Made by a program: the position numbers and the translations under genes | In this document: one piece after another, positions 9,474 to 18,419 of the stretch | Layout of the letters: each line of letters starts with the position of its first letter | Numbering within the stretch: the first letter of the stretch is position 1 | From: Thermus thermophilus HB8 | GTDB taxonomy: Bacteria; Deinococcota; Deinococci; Deinococcales; Thermaceae | Length of the DNA: 64,000 nucleotides | NCBI RefSeq assembly: GCF_000091545.1 | Contig: NC_006461.1 | Location: 1,240,469 to 1,304,468 of the forward strand | Direction of reading: 5' to 3' | Notes under the pieces: generated by a model | The model's input: the letters and a program-made list of their open reading frames with translations, nothing else | What the model was told of the DNA's origin: nothing | The model's database searches: none

Positions 9474-10313
9474 GTGGCCGTCGCCGCCCTCAAGGCCCTC
9501 CTTCCCCCCGAACGCCTAAGGCGCCTCACCCCCCTGGGCGGGTTTGAGGCCCGGGTCTACACGGACGGCGAACGGGTTTACAAGGTCTACCGCAAGGAGG
9601 AGGCCCACCTGGCGGGCCTCGAGGCCCGCCGCATGGCCCGGGCGGGCTTCGGGAGCCTGGTCCTCGCCGTGATCCAGGGAGCGGAGGGGGGCGTCCTCGT
9701 CACCCGCCGCTTCCCCGGAAGGCCCTTCGCCCCCGAGGCCTTCACCTCCAAAACCCTCGCCGCCCTCTCCCACCTCTTCCTCGCCCTCCACCGCCTGCCC
9801 GAGCCGGGGAAGGTCACCCAAGAGGAACTCCTTTCCCGCCTGGAACGCTTCGCCGAGAGCCTCCACGACCAGCCGGAAGCCCTCTCCCTGGTCCAGGCCC
9901 TGAAGCGGGAGGTGGGCCTCGCCGCCGGGGTGGAACGCCGCTTCTGCCACCGGGACGCCTGGGCAGGAAACCTCCTCCTCAAAGCGCCGGAGGCGGAAGG
10001 CCCCGAGGTCTTCCTGGTGGACTGGGCCCGCGCCGGGGGGGACGACCCGGCGCGGGACCTCGCCCTCCTGAAGACGGGAAGCCTAGACCTCCTGGGGGAG
10101 GAGGCCGCCCGGGCCGCCCTCTTCCGCATGGCCCGCCTCTACCCCAAGGAGGTCCGGGAGCGCCTCGCCTTCTACGTCCCCCTCACTTACCTCCACGACC
10201 TCCACTGGTTCCGCACCAAGGAGCCCCAAGGCTTCCCGCAGGCCCTGGAGGAAAAGCTCCCCAAGGCCCTCGCCTTCTTCCGGGACTTCTTCCCCCGAAG
10301 GGGGGCGTGGTAG
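9474..10313 (+). CDS. Aminoglycoside/choline-kinase-like phosphotransferase
   Basis: 279 aa, GTG start. It has a kinase-like fold with the catalytic-loop motif [13 protein letters not shown] (HxDxxxxN) and the metal-binding segment [13 protein letters not shown] in place of the usual IDWE. These fit the APH/choline kinase/homoserine kinase superfamily, but no substrate can be assigned. Upstream in-frame residues are ignored because they lie inside the divergent gene; the GTG sits 7 nt after TAGAAT. It is 10 bp upstream of upp. Confidence 0.78.
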
Positions 10314-10323
10314 GCTCTTGCCG

Positions 10324-10950
10324 ATGAGGATCACCCTGGTGGACCACCCCCTGGTCCAGCACAAGCTGGCCCACCTCAGGGACAAGCGCACGGGCCCCAA
10401 GGACTTCCGCGAGCTCGCCGAAGAGGTCGCCATGCTCATGGCCTACGAGGCCATGCGGGACCTGGAGCTGGAGGAGACCACGGTGGAGACCCCCATCGCC
10501 CCCGCCCGGGTCAAGGTGCTCTCCGGGAAAAAGCTCGCCCTGGTGGCCATCCTGCGGGCGGGGCTCGTGATGGTGGAGGGGATTTTGAAGCTCGTCCCCC
10601 ACGCCCGGGTGGGGCACATCGGCCTCTACCGGGACCCCGAGTCCTTAAACCCCGTGCAGTACTACATCAAGCTCCCCCCGGACATCGCCGAGCGCCGGGC
10701 CTTCCTCCTGGACCCCATGCTGGCCACGGGAGGAAGCGCAAGCCTCGCCCTCTCCCTCCTCAAGGAACGGGGGGCCACCGGGGTCAAGCTCATGGCCATC
10801 CTCGCCGCCCCCGAGGGCCTGGAGCGCATCGCCAAGGACCACCCCGACACCGAGGTGGTGGTGGCGGCCATAGACGAGCGCCTCAACGACCACGGCTACA
10901 TCGTCCCCGGCCTCGGCGACGCCGGGGACCGGATCTATGGCACCAAGTGA
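10324..10950 (+). CDS. upp: Uracil phosphoribosyltransferase
   Basis: 208 aa. Makes UMP from uracil and PRPP (pyrimidine salvage). Visible motifs are the PRPP loop [12 protein letters not shown] and the C-terminal uracil-binding region [13 protein letters not shown]. Start ATG at 10324 (MRITLVDHP) is preferred over the in-frame TTG two codons earlier because family proteins begin here. The end overlaps the start of the next gene by 14 bp. The sequence is, as I recall, the T. thermophilus enzyme of known structure. Confidence 0.96.
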
Positions 10951-12037
10951 CCTGCTGGAGTTCCTCCACCGCCTGGGCGTGGCCAACCCCTACGGGCGGG
11001 GCTGGCTCACCGTCCTCCTCGTCTTTTTCCTGGCCCTCCTCTTCACCTGGCGCTTCCTGCCCCACGTGCGCCGCTTCGCCCTGAAGGTGGGCTGGGCCGA
11101 CCTGCCCAACGAGCGCAGGCTCAACCGGGAGCCCCTCCCCAACGCCGGGGGGCTCGCCCTCTACGCCGGGGTGGTGCTCGCCCTGGTGGTGGCGGCCTTC
11201 CTCCGGCCCATCCTGGTGGAGCAGGTGCTCATCCAGGTCCTCGCCATCCTCCTGGGGGGAGCCTGGCTCGTGCTTGTGGGCTTCATTGACGACCAGTTCG
11301 GCCTTCCTCCCCTCTTCCGCCTCTTCGTCCAGACGCTTTCCGCCCTCCTCCTCGTGGCCGTGGGGGTGCGGTTTGAGGCCGCCTTCGGCACCCCCTTGGA
11401 CCCCGCCTTGGGACTCTTCCTCACCTGGCTTTGGGTCGTGGGCATCACCAATGCCCTCAACCTCATGGACGGCCTGGACGGCCTCGCCGGGGGGATCGCC
11501 TTCATCAGCGCCATGAGCCTCCTCTTCGTCTCCGCCCAGTTCCCCTACTGGGCGGCAGGGACGCTGGTGCTTTCCGCCCTGGCGGGGGCCTCCTTGGGCT
11601 TCCTCCGGCACAACCTCCACCCAAGCCGCATCATCCTGGGGGACGCGGGGGCCTACTTCCTGGGCTACACCTTGGCCGCCACCGCCCTCCTCGGCAACCT
11701 CAAGCTCACCACCTTCCTGGGCCTCCTCCCCCCGGCGCTCTTCCTCCTCCTCCCCATCCTGGACACCACCCAGGTGGTGGTGCGGAGGCTCCTCAGGGGG
11801 CAGAACCCCCTCTCCACCCCCGGCAAGGACCACATCCACCACCGCCTCCTGGCCCGGGGGCTTTCCCAAAGGCGGGTGGCCTTCCTCCTCTGGGGGGCGG
11901 CCCTCCTCTTCAACCTCCTCGCCATGGTCTACCTGGGAATGCCCTGGGAGGCCATCCTGACGAGCCTTCTCGCCACCGCCCTGGGCCTCGCCTGGGTCAC
12001 CTACCGGAGGCTTAGGGCGCTATGGAGGGGGGAATGA
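10937..12037 (+). CDS. wecA: Undecaprenyl-phosphate GlcNAc-1-phosphate transferase (WecA/TagO family)
   Basis: 366 aa with about eleven membrane segments. It carries the polyprenyl-phosphate hexose-1-phosphate transferase motifs: [13 protein letters not shown] (Mg-binding Asp pair), [27 protein letters not shown] and the late HIHHRLL motif. It is expected to load GlcNAc-1-P onto the lipid carrier at the inner face of the membrane and so start synthesis of a cell-wall polymer. The neighbouring wecB, which would supply UDP-ManNAc, supports wall-polymer synthesis. Its stop overlaps the wecB start (ATGA). Exact sugar specificity is inferred. Confidence 0.9.
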
Positions 12038-13152
12038 AACGCGTGGTCCTCGCCTTCGGCACGCGGCCCGAGGCCACCAAGATGGCCCCCGTGTACCTGG
12101 CCCTCAGGGGGATCCCGGGCCTGAAGCCCCTCGTCCTCCTCACGGGCCAGCACCGGGAGCAACTGCGGCAGGCCTTAAGCCTCTTCGGGATCCAAGAGGA
12201 CCGAAACCTGGACGTGATGCAGGAGCGCCAGGCCCTCCCCGACCTCGCGGCCCGCATCCTCCCCCAGGCGGCCCGGGCCCTCAAGGAGATGGGGGCGGAC
12301 TACGTCCTCGTCCACGGGGACACCCTCACCACCTTCGCCGTGGCCTGGGCGGCCTTTCTGGAGGGGATCCCCGTGGGCCACGTGGAGGCGGGCCTAAGGA
12401 GCGGCAACCTCAAGGAGCCCTTCCCCGAGGAGGCGAACCGCCGCCTCACCGACGTCCTCACCGACCTGGACTTCGCCCCCACCCCCCTCGCCAAGGCGAA
12501 CCTCCTTAAGGAGGGGAAGCGGGAGGAGGGGATCCTGGTCACGGGCCAGACCGGGGTGGACGCGGTGCTCCTCGCCGCGAAGCTCGGTCGGCTTCCCGAG
12601 GGGCTGCCCGAAGGGCCCTACGTGACCGTGACCATGCACCGCCGGGAGAACTGGCCCCTCCTTTCCGACCTCGCCCAGGCCCTCAAAAGGGTGGCCGAGG
12701 CCTTCCCCCACCTCACCTTCGTCTACCCGGTGCACCTGAACCCTGTGGTGCGGGAGGCGGTCTTCCCGGTGCTCAAAGGGGTGAGGAACTTCGTGCTCCT
12801 GGACCCCCTGGAGTACGGCTCCATGGCCGCCCTCATGAGGGCGAGCCTCCTCCTCGTCACCGACTCCGGGGGGCTCCAGGAGGAGGGGGCGGCCCTGGGG
12901 GTGCCCGTGGTGGTCCTGAGGAACGTCACGGAGAGGCCCGAAGGGCTTAAGGCCGGGATCCTAAAGCTCGCGGGCACCGACCCCGAAGGGGTCTACCGCG
13001 TGGTGAAGGGGCTTTTGGAAAACCCGGAGGAGCTTTCCCGCATGCGGAAGGCCAAGAACCCCTACGGGGACGGAAAGGCGGGGCTCAGGGTGGCGCGAGG
13101 GGTGGCCTGGCGGCTCGGCCTCGGGCCTAGGCCTGAGGACTGGCGTCCCTAG
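12034..13152 (+). CDS. wecB: UDP-N-acetylglucosamine 2-epimerase (non-hydrolysing)
   Basis: 372 aa. Interconverts UDP-GlcNAc and UDP-ManNAc. Family motifs are FGTRPEATKMAP (N-terminal), GHVEAGLRSG, TVTMHRRENW and TDSGGLQEEGA. The start at MKRVVLAFG is preferred over the ATG four codons earlier because GGAGGGGG stands just upstream and overlaps the earlier ATG codon. Translation is coupled to wecA. The 3' end overlaps the convergent MFS gene by 26 bp. Product probably feeds a ManNAc-containing secondary wall polymer. Confidence 0.95.
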   Translation: MKRVVLAFGTRPEATKMAPVYLALRGIPGLKPLVLLTGQHREQLRQALSLFGIQEDRNLDVMQERQALPDLAARILPQAARALKEMGADYVLVHGDTLTTFAVAWAAFLEGIPVGHVEAGLRSGNLKEPFPEEANRRLTDVLTDLDFAPTPLAKANLLKEGKREEGILVTGQTGVDAVLLAAKLGRLPEGLPEGPYVTVTMHRRENWPLLSDLAQALKRVAEAFPHLTFVYPVHLNPVVREAVFPVLKGVRNFVLLDPLEYGSMAALMRASLLLVTDSGGLQEEGAALGVPVVVLRNVTERPEGLKAGILKLAGTDPEGVYRVVKGLLENPEELSRMRKAKNPYGDGKAGLRVARGVAWRLGLGPRPEDWRP

Positions 13153-14326
13153 GCCAGGGGCGGAGGAGCTGGAAGGCCCCCACGGCGAGGAGGGCCAGCC
13201 CCAGGACGAGCGCCGCCCTCCGCCCCCCCAGGGCCTCAAAGAGGAAGCCCGTAAGGTAGGCGCCCAAGGGCCCCGTGCCCAGCATCACCAGGCTGTAGAC
13301 GGCCATGACCCGGCCCCGAAGCCGGTCGGGCACGGAGAGCTGGACCAGGGTGTTGGCGTTGATGAGGACGGAGATCATCCCGAAGCCCCCCACGGCGAGG
13401 AAGAGCGGCACGAGGCCGGGAAGCTTCAGGGCGAGGCCCAGGTGGGCCAGGGCCAGGGCGAAGAGGCCGAGGACGAGGCGCCAGGGCCTGGGCCTGCCGG
13501 TGAAGGCCATGATCAAGGCGGCGAGGATCGCCCCCACGCCCACGCTGGAGAGGAGGAAGCCGTACCCCGTGGCGGAAAGGCCGAGGACGAGGCGGGCGTA
13601 GGCCGGCACCAGGGTCTGGAAGTTCATGCCCAAAAGGGTGGCGAAGAGGATCAAGCCCACCACCCGCCGCACCACGGGGTGCCCCAGGACGAACCGGATC
13701 CCCTCCAGGGCCTCCGTCCACCAGCGTCCCTGGACGACCCCGTTCCCCTCGCCTCGAGGCAGGCGGGAGAGCACCCAGAGGATGGGCAGGAAGGACAGGG
13801 CGTTGGCGAGGTAAGCGGCCCCCACGCCGTAGAAGGCGATGAGGAAGCCCGCGACGGCGGGCCCCACGAGGCGGCTCGTGTTGAAGCCGAAGGAGTTCAA
13901 GGCGATGGCCCCGGGGTAGCGCTCCTTCCCCGCGAGCTCCACGGTGAAGCTCTGGCGCACGGGCTGGTCCATGGCGTTCAGGGCCCCGTAGAGGAAGGCG
14001 AAGAGGAGGACGTGCCCGTACCGCACCCAGCCCGTGTAGACCAAGAAGGCCATGGCCAGGGCGAGGAGGGTCATCCCCCCCTGGGTGAAGCGGAGGAGGT
14101 CCCGCTTGGGGTAGCGGTCGGCCAGGACCCCGGCGGGCAGGGAAAAGAGGAGGGAGGGCAGAAACTGGAGGGCCACCACGAGGCCGAGCCGCTCGGCGCT
14201 TCCCGTAAGGAGCAAGACGAGCCAGCCCTGGGCCGCGGCCTGCATCCAGGTGCCCATCTGGGAGGCGAAGAGGGCGAGCCAGTAGCTCCGGTACCCGGGG
14301 TCTTTGAGAAGGGCGAGCGCCAGCAC
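13127..14326 (-). CDS. MFS transporter, probable drug/metabolite exporter
   Basis: 399 aa, 12 hydrophobic segments in two halves. Family features are LADRYPKRDLL between helices 2 and 3 and a central basic loop (about residues 188-215). It resembles EntS/MFS_3-type exporters. Start GTG at 14326 lies 6 nt after TAGCAT on the minus strand. A 14-bp palindrome (14343-14356) just upstream of that -10 box suggests TetR-type repression, supporting an efflux role. Substrate unknown. Confidence 0.85.
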   Translation of the reverse strand: MLALALLKDPGYRSYWLALFASQMGTWMQAAAQGWLVLLLTGSAERLGLVVALQFLPSLLFSLPAGVLADRYPKRDLLRFTQGGMTLLALAMAFLVYTGWVRYGHVLLFAFLYGALNAMDQPVRQSFTVELAGKERYPGAIALNSFGFNTSRLVGPAVAGFLIAFYGVGAAYLANALSFLPILWVLSRLPRGEGNGVVQGRWWTEALEGIRFVLGHPVVRRVVGLILFATLLGMNFQTLVPAYARLVLGLSATGYGFLLSSVGVGAILAALIMAFTGRPRPWRLVLGLFALALAHLGLALKLPGLVPLFLAVGGFGMISVLINANTLVQLSVPDRLRGRVMAVYSLVMLGTGPLGAYLTGFLFEALGGRRAALVLGLALLAVGAFQLLRPWPRDASPQA

Positions 14327-14332
14327 CCCTCC

Positions 14333-14338
14333 ATGCTA
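14333..14338 (-). promoter_or_regulatory. -10 box of the MFS exporter gene
   Basis: TAGCAT on the minus strand, 6 nt before the GTG start. The TetR-type palindrome begins 5 bp further upstream, between -10 and the expected -35 position. Confidence 0.5.
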
Positions 14339-14342
14339 ACCC

Positions 14343-14356
14343 TGACTGACCGGTCA
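14343..14356. promoter_or_regulatory. TetR-type operator upstream of the MFS exporter
   Basis: TGACTGACCGGTCA is an inverted repeat TGACyG-AC-CGGTCA with one mismatch. The same 14-mer, without the mismatch, lies at the tmrB start (44071-44084). It sits in the 67-bp region between the divergent MFS and M50-protease genes. Overlap with the MFS promoter predicts repression; an effect on the protease gene is possible because the site is 27-40 bp upstream of that -10 box. Confidence 0.6.
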
Positions 14357-14382
14357 TTACACCCCCGCGCCCCACCCGCCCC

Positions 14383-14388
14383 TATACT
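14383..14388 (+). promoter_or_regulatory. -10 box of the M50 protease gene (leaderless)
   Basis: TATACT, 5 nt before the GTG at 14394. No Shine-Dalgarno precedes the GTG. Confidence 0.6.
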
Positions 14389-14393
14389 GAGGC

Positions 14394-15506
14394 GTGTTCC
14401 AGCACGGGATCTTCCTCTTCCGCCTGGCGGGGATCCCCGTCCACCTGGACCTCTCCTTCCTCCTCGTCCTCCCCTTGTGGGCCCTATACATCGGGCGGAA
14501 CCTGCCCCACTACTTCGCCCTCCTCGGCCTCCCCCAGGACCCCCGCCTCCTCCAGGGCCCCTACCCCTTCCTCCTCGGCCTCCTCGCCGCCACGGGCCTC
14601 TTCCTCTCCGTCCTCCTCCACGAGGTCGGCCACGCCCTGGCGGCGAGGCGGTACGGGGTGGCGACCCGGCGGATCACCCTCTGGCTCCTGGGCGGCGTGG
14701 CCCAGATGGAAAGGATCCCCAGGGAGCCTATGAAGGAGCTCGTCATCGCCCTGGCGGGGCCTCTGGTGAGCCTCCTCCTCTTCCTCCTCTTCCGGACCCT
14801 CCCCTGGGAGGCGGGGGCCTTGGGCTTCCTCGGCCGCTACCTCGCCCTGGTGAACCTGGGCCTCGCCCTCTTCAACCTCCTCCCCGCCCTGCCCCTGGAC
14901 GGCGGGAGGGTCTACCGGGCGCTCCTCGCCCTGAGGAAGCCTTACCTCCAGGCCACGCGCCAGGCCGTGGCCCTGAGCCAGGCCCTGGCCTGGGCCCTCG
15001 GCCTCTTCGGCCTCCTCGTCCTGAACCCCCTCCTCGTCCTCATCGCCTTCTTCGTCTACATGGCCTCGAGGGCCGACGCCGAGGCCACCCTCCTGGCCCA
15101 GGCCCTGGAGGGCCTAAAGGTGAAGGACCTGATGACCCCAAACCCCATCGTCCTCCCCCCGGACCTGCCCGTGGGGGAGGCCCTGGCCCTGGCCCTGCGC
15201 CACAAGGTCTCCGGCTTTCCCGTGGTGGCGGAGGGCCGCATCCTGGGGGTGGTGGGCCTCGAGGGCCTGGAGGGGGCGAACCCCCTGGACCCCGTGGCCC
15301 GCCACCTCCTTCCCCCCCTCCTCCTCTCCCCCGAGGAGGACGCCCTTACCGCCCTGGAGCGCATGGCGGAACGCGGGTACGCCCGGGCGCTGGTGGTGGA
15401 GGGGGACCGGCTTCTCGGCGTCCTCAGCAAGACCGACCTCCTCCGCGCCTTCCAGGTGCGGCTTCTGGGACTTTCCCACCTTGACAGGCCTAAGGGGCCC
15501 GAATAA
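14394..15506 (+). CDS. Site-2 protease-like M50 metallopeptidase with two CBS domains
   Basis: 370 aa. The N-terminal half is a multi-pass membrane domain with the zinc motif LLHEVGHALAARR (HExxH, about residues 79-83) and the second metal motif PLDGGRVYRALL (NxxPxxxLDGG-like). The C-terminal third, from about residue 240 (KVKDLMTPNPIVLP), is a pair of CBS domains that may bind adenine nucleotides. This architecture is that of SpoIVFB/Rip3-type intramembrane proteases. Substrate unknown, perhaps a membrane-anchored anti-sigma factor. GTG start, leaderless. Confidence 0.9.
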   Translation: MFQHGIFLFRLAGIPVHLDLSFLLVLPLWALYIGRNLPHYFALLGLPQDPRLLQGPYPFLLGLLAATGLFLSVLLHEVGHALAARRYGVATRRITLWLLGGVAQMERIPREPMKELVIALAGPLVSLLLFLLFRTLPWEAGALGFLGRYLALVNLGLALFNLLPALPLDGGRVYRALLALRKPYLQATRQAVALSQALAWALGLFGLLVLNPLLVLIAFFVYMASRADAEATLLAQALEGLKVKDLMTPNPIVLPPDLPVGEALALALRHKVSGFPVVAEGRILGVVGLEGLEGANPLDPVARHLLPPLLLSPEEDALTALERMAERGYARALVVEGDRLLGVLSKTDLLRAFQVRLLGLSHLDRPKGPE

Positions 15507-15509
15507 CCT
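15481..15509 (+). promoter_or_regulatory. Sigma-A-type promoter of the decayed TAXI receptor gene
   Basis: TTGACA at 15481-15486, 17-bp spacer, TAACCT at 15504-15509. The -35 lies inside the last codons of the M50 gene. The promoter looks intact although its gene is not. Confidence 0.55.
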
Positions 15510-15540
15510 GGGGGTGCAAAACTATGCGGAGGTGATGCGG

Positions 15541-16216
15541 ATGAAGCGAGCCCTAGCCCTATTCGCCCTCTTGGCCTTAGGCGTGAGCGTGGCGCAGAAG
15601 CCCAAGGTGGCCATCGGCACCGGGAGCACCGGGGGCGTCTAAGCGGGTCTCCACGGGGGCCCCGGGCTCGGGGACGGAGGTGGAGGCCCTTTTGGTCCTC
15701 GAGGCCGCGGGCCTTTCCCCCAAGGACTTCGCCAAGCAGGAGCGCCTCGGGGCCCAGGAGAGCGCAAGCGCCCTCTCCGAGGGGAACATTGACGCCTTCT
15801 TCTGGTCCGGGGGGCTCCCCACGGGGGCCATCGTGGAGCTCGCCGCCACCCTCGCCCGCAAGGGGGACCGGATCCAGCTCGTCCCCCTTCCTCCCCAGAG
15901 CACCCCGGTCCAGGTCTTCCAGCGCCGCTTCCCCGGCGTCTCCGCCCCCGGGGTGATCCCCAAGGAGGTCTACGGCACCCGCAACGACACCCCCACCCTC
16001 TCCTTCTGGAACTTCTTCATCTGCCCCGCCTCCCTGCCCGAGGAGGCGGCCTACGCCCTCACCAAGGCCACCTTTGAGAACCTCGAGGCCCTGCGCCAGG
16101 CGGTGCCCGCCGCCCGGAACACCACCCTGGAGAACGCCGTCCGCTTCGTGGGCGGGGCCATCCCCTACCACGAGGGGGCGCTCCGCTACTTCCGCGAGGC
16201 GGGCGCCCTGAAGTGA
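15541..16216 (+). pseudogene. TAXI-family TRAP transporter solute receptor, internal deletion plus frameshift
   Basis: The start (MKRALALFALLALG export signal, after GGAGGTG) is followed by the TAXI N-terminal motif VAIGTGSTGGV and then a stop (TAA near 15640). In the next frame the protein resumes at KRVSTGAPGSGTE, a motif that in intact receptors lies well over 100 residues into the protein, and continues normally to YFREAGALK. I infer that roughly 100 or more codons of the first lobe were deleted, also shifting the frame. The 537-bp second part (15680-16216) stays open. Intact relatives bind glutamate or similar acids. Non-functional as a receptor. Confidence 0.85.
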
Positions 16217-16611
16217 GGCTCCCCTTCCGCCCCCTCCCCCTGGGCCTTCTGGCCCTGGGGGGGCTTCTTCTTCTGCGCCTCGTGGCCGTGGAGGGCGAGG
16301 GGGCGAGGAGGCTCCTCGTCCTCTTCCCCTGGAGCCGGGGGGAGGTGGCCTTCGTGAACTCGGTGACGGGCAGGCCGGTGCGCCTCCTCTTCTACCCCCT
16401 TTGGGACTTCCGGGGCTTCCGCGCCCTCACCGACCCGGAGACGGAGGCCTACTACACCGGGGGGGAGTACGCCTGGAACGAGGTCCTGGCCCAAGAAAGG
16501 CGAAGGGAACTCGTCTACTGCTCGGAGGTGGGCCTTTCCCTCGCCTTGGGCCCGTGGCGCTTTTGGGCGGAGGGAGGCTGCCTCAGGGCGCGCCTTCTCT
16601 GGCCGCCCTGA
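16213..16611 (+). CDS. DUF1850 protein, orphaned TRAP-TAXI accessory gene
   Basis: 132 aa with an N-terminal hydrophobic segment (about residues 8-25). The motifs FPWSRGEVAFVNSVTGRPV and ETEAYYTGGEYAWNEVL are like those of DUF1850 proteins, which are encoded between TAXI receptors and fused TRAP permeases. Its GTG overlaps the receptor stop (GTGA). No permease gene follows here, so this is a leftover of a transporter operon. The reading frame is still intact, with a 29-bp overlap with the convergent GNAT gene. Confidence 0.75.
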   Translation: MRLPFRPLPLGLLALGGLLLLRLVAVEGEGARRLLVLFPWSRGEVAFVNSVTGRPVRLLFYPLWDFRGFRALTDPETEAYYTGGEYAWNEVLAQERRRELVYCSEVGLSLALGPWRFWAEGGCLRARLLWPP

Positions 16612-17158
16612 AGCGGGCGAAGCGCCACCAGCGCACCTTGGGCACCCCGAGGATCAGGACCTCGAGCCACCCCACGGGGCGGAAGCCCAGGGCCTCGAGG
16701 CTCCTCCGGGCGGGGAGGTTTTCCGGCCGGACCTCGGCGTACACCTCCTCCCACCCCCTCCCCAGGGCCACCAAAGCGTGGCGGATGAGGCCCCGTCCCC
16801 GGTACTCCGGGCGCACAAAGGCCCCGTAGGCCCAGGGCAGGGGCTCCGGGAGGAAGCCCCAGGGGAGGTGGGGCGGGGGTGGGGTGCCCGGAGGGCGGAG
16901 GAAGAGGTGGCCCGCGTACCGCCCCTCCACCCGGAGGACCACCCCGGGGTGGCCGAGGGCCAGGTAGCCCTCGAGGGTCCGGGCCAGGGGATAGACCCGG
17001 CCGTCGGCCCAGACCTCCTCGGGAAGCCCGAGGGGTAGGCCCTTCTCCAGCCGCTCCACCGTTACGGAGGGCCCCAAGGCGAGGGGGGGCCACCCCCCCT
17101 CGCGGCGGTAGACGAGGTAGCGCCTAAGCCTGAGGGGCGCCTTCTCCCAAAGCCCCAT
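16583..17158 (-). CDS. GNAT-family N-acetyltransferase
   Basis: 191 aa. The acetyl-CoA-binding motif VRPEYRGRGLIRHALVAL (R/Q-x-x-G-x-G) is at about residues 115-132 and is followed by ENLPARRSLEALGFR, the usual motif B. The N-terminal half is divergent and Pro-rich, so the acceptor cannot be predicted. The ATG directly abuts the htrA stop, making a two-gene unit. Confidence 0.8.
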   Translation of the reverse strand: MGLWEKAPLRLRRYLVYRREGGWPPLALGPSVTVERLEKGLPLGLPEEVWADGRVYPLARTLEGYLALGHPGVVLRVEGRYAGHLFLRPPGTPPPPHLPWGFLPEPLPWAYGAFVRPEYRGRGLIRHALVALGRGWEEVYAEVRPENLPARRSLEALGFRPVGWLEVLILGVPKVRWWRFARFRAAREGAP

Positions 17159-18373
17159 CTACCGCAGGACCTGGGGCACCACCCGGAGGGTGAGGGTCCG
17201 GCCTTGCCGCCAGACCTTGAGGGTCACCGCCTCGCCGGGCTTCTTGGCGTAGAGGACCTGGCGGAGCTGGGCGATGGAGGTGAGGGGCACCCCGTCCGCC
17301 TCCAGGAGCACGTCCCCGTCCACCCCCACCTGGAGGGCCTCCCCCGTGGGCAGCTGGATGTAGGCAAAGCGGGTGGGGGGCTTGAGGCCCGCCTTCTGGG
17401 CGGGGCTATTCCGCTCCACCTCCTGGACCATGAGGCCGGTGTCGGGGAGGCCATACTGCTGGCGGAGCCTCTCCGGGTAGAAGGAGAGGGGAATGATGGA
17501 AACCCCAAGCCGGGGCCGGCTCCGCACGATCTCCTCGGCGGTGAGGATCTTCCCCGCCCGCATCTCGGGGAGGTACTGCTTCACCAGGTTGATGGGCAAG
17601 GCGAACCCCACCCCGGCGAACTGGGCCGCGCCGAACTGGCCCGTGGGGGTGAGGATGGCGGTGTTGATGCCGATGACCTCGCCCCGGGAGTTGAGGAGGG
17701 GCCCCCCGGAGTTGCCGGGGTTGATGGCGGCGTCCGTCTGGATCACCTGGGGCACGAGGCCCGACTCGTCCCCGATCGCCCCCGGGTTCTCCCGGATGGC
17801 GGAGACGATCCCCTGGGTCACGGTGAACTCCAGCCCGAAGGGGTTCCCCATGGCGATGGCCTTCTGCCCCACCCGAATCTGGTCGGAGTCCCCCAGGACC
17901 AAGGGCACCAGGCGCTCCTTGGGGGCGTCCACCTTGAGGAGGGCCACGTCCAGGGGCGGGGCCGCCCCCACCAGCCGGGCCTGGTACTCCTTGGGGTCGT
18001 TGTGGAACTTCACCGTGATCCGGTCCGCCCCCTCCACCACGTGGTAGTTGGTGAAGATGTACCCCTCCTTGTCAATGACGAAGCCCGAGCCCGTGCCCCG
18101 CTGGGGCGGCACCTGGAGGAAGGGGGCGAAGAACTCAAACCCCGGGGGAAGCTGGACGCTTTGCGGCCGGGTGACCACGGAGACGTAGACCACCCCGTCC
18201 CCGTAGCGCTCCACGATCTCCACGGTGTTCCGCTCGTACTCCAAAAGCCCCTCGTCGGCGGCCTTGGCCGCCTGGGAGCTTGGGGCCTGGCCGTTGGAGA
18301 CCCCCCACCAGAGCACCGCCCCCGCCATCAGGGAGAGCACCAGAAAGCCCACAAAGGAACGTCCCAGGTTCAT
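17159..18373 (-). CDS. HtrA/DegP-type serine protease with PDZ domain
   Basis: 404 aa. N-terminal signal anchor (about residues 8-25), then a trypsin-like S1C protease with the triad His in TNYHVVEG, Asp in PPLDVALLKV and Ser in NPGNSGGPLL, then a C-terminal PDZ domain beginning around RPRLGVSIIPL. One PDZ only, as in DegS or Gram-positive HtrA. It is expected to act in the periplasm or cell envelope on misfolded proteins. Good Shine-Dalgarno GGGAGGTGTGGC before the ATG. Confidence 0.93.
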   Translation of the reverse strand: MNLGRSFVGFLVLSLMAGAVLWWGVSNGQAPSSQAAKAADEGLLEYERNTVEIVERYGDGVVYVSVVTRPQSVQLPPGFEFFAPFLQVPPQRGTGSGFVIDKEGYIFTNYHVVEGADRITVKFHNDPKEYQARLVGAAPPLDVALLKVDAPKERLVPLVLGDSDQIRVGQKAIAMGNPFGLEFTVTQGIVSAIRENPGAIGDESGLVPQVIQTDAAINPGNSGGPLLNSRGEVIGINTAILTPTGQFGAAQFAGVGFALPINLVKQYLPEMRAGKILTAEEIVRSRPRLGVSIIPLSFYPERLRQQYGLPDTGLMVQEVERNSPAQKAGLKPPTRFAYIQLPTGEALQVGVDGDVLLEADGVPLTSIAQLRQVLYAKKPGEAVTLKVWRQGRTLTLRVVPQVLR

Positions 18374-18419
18374 GCCACACCTCCCAGTTCCACCCTACGC
18401 CCCCCCGGTTAGCCCGCCA

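Noticed and set aside
15541..16216. Programmed frameshift to produce a full TAXI receptor
   Set aside because: A frameshift alone would not restore the protein: more than about 100 residues of lobe one are absent, so deletion is the simpler reading.
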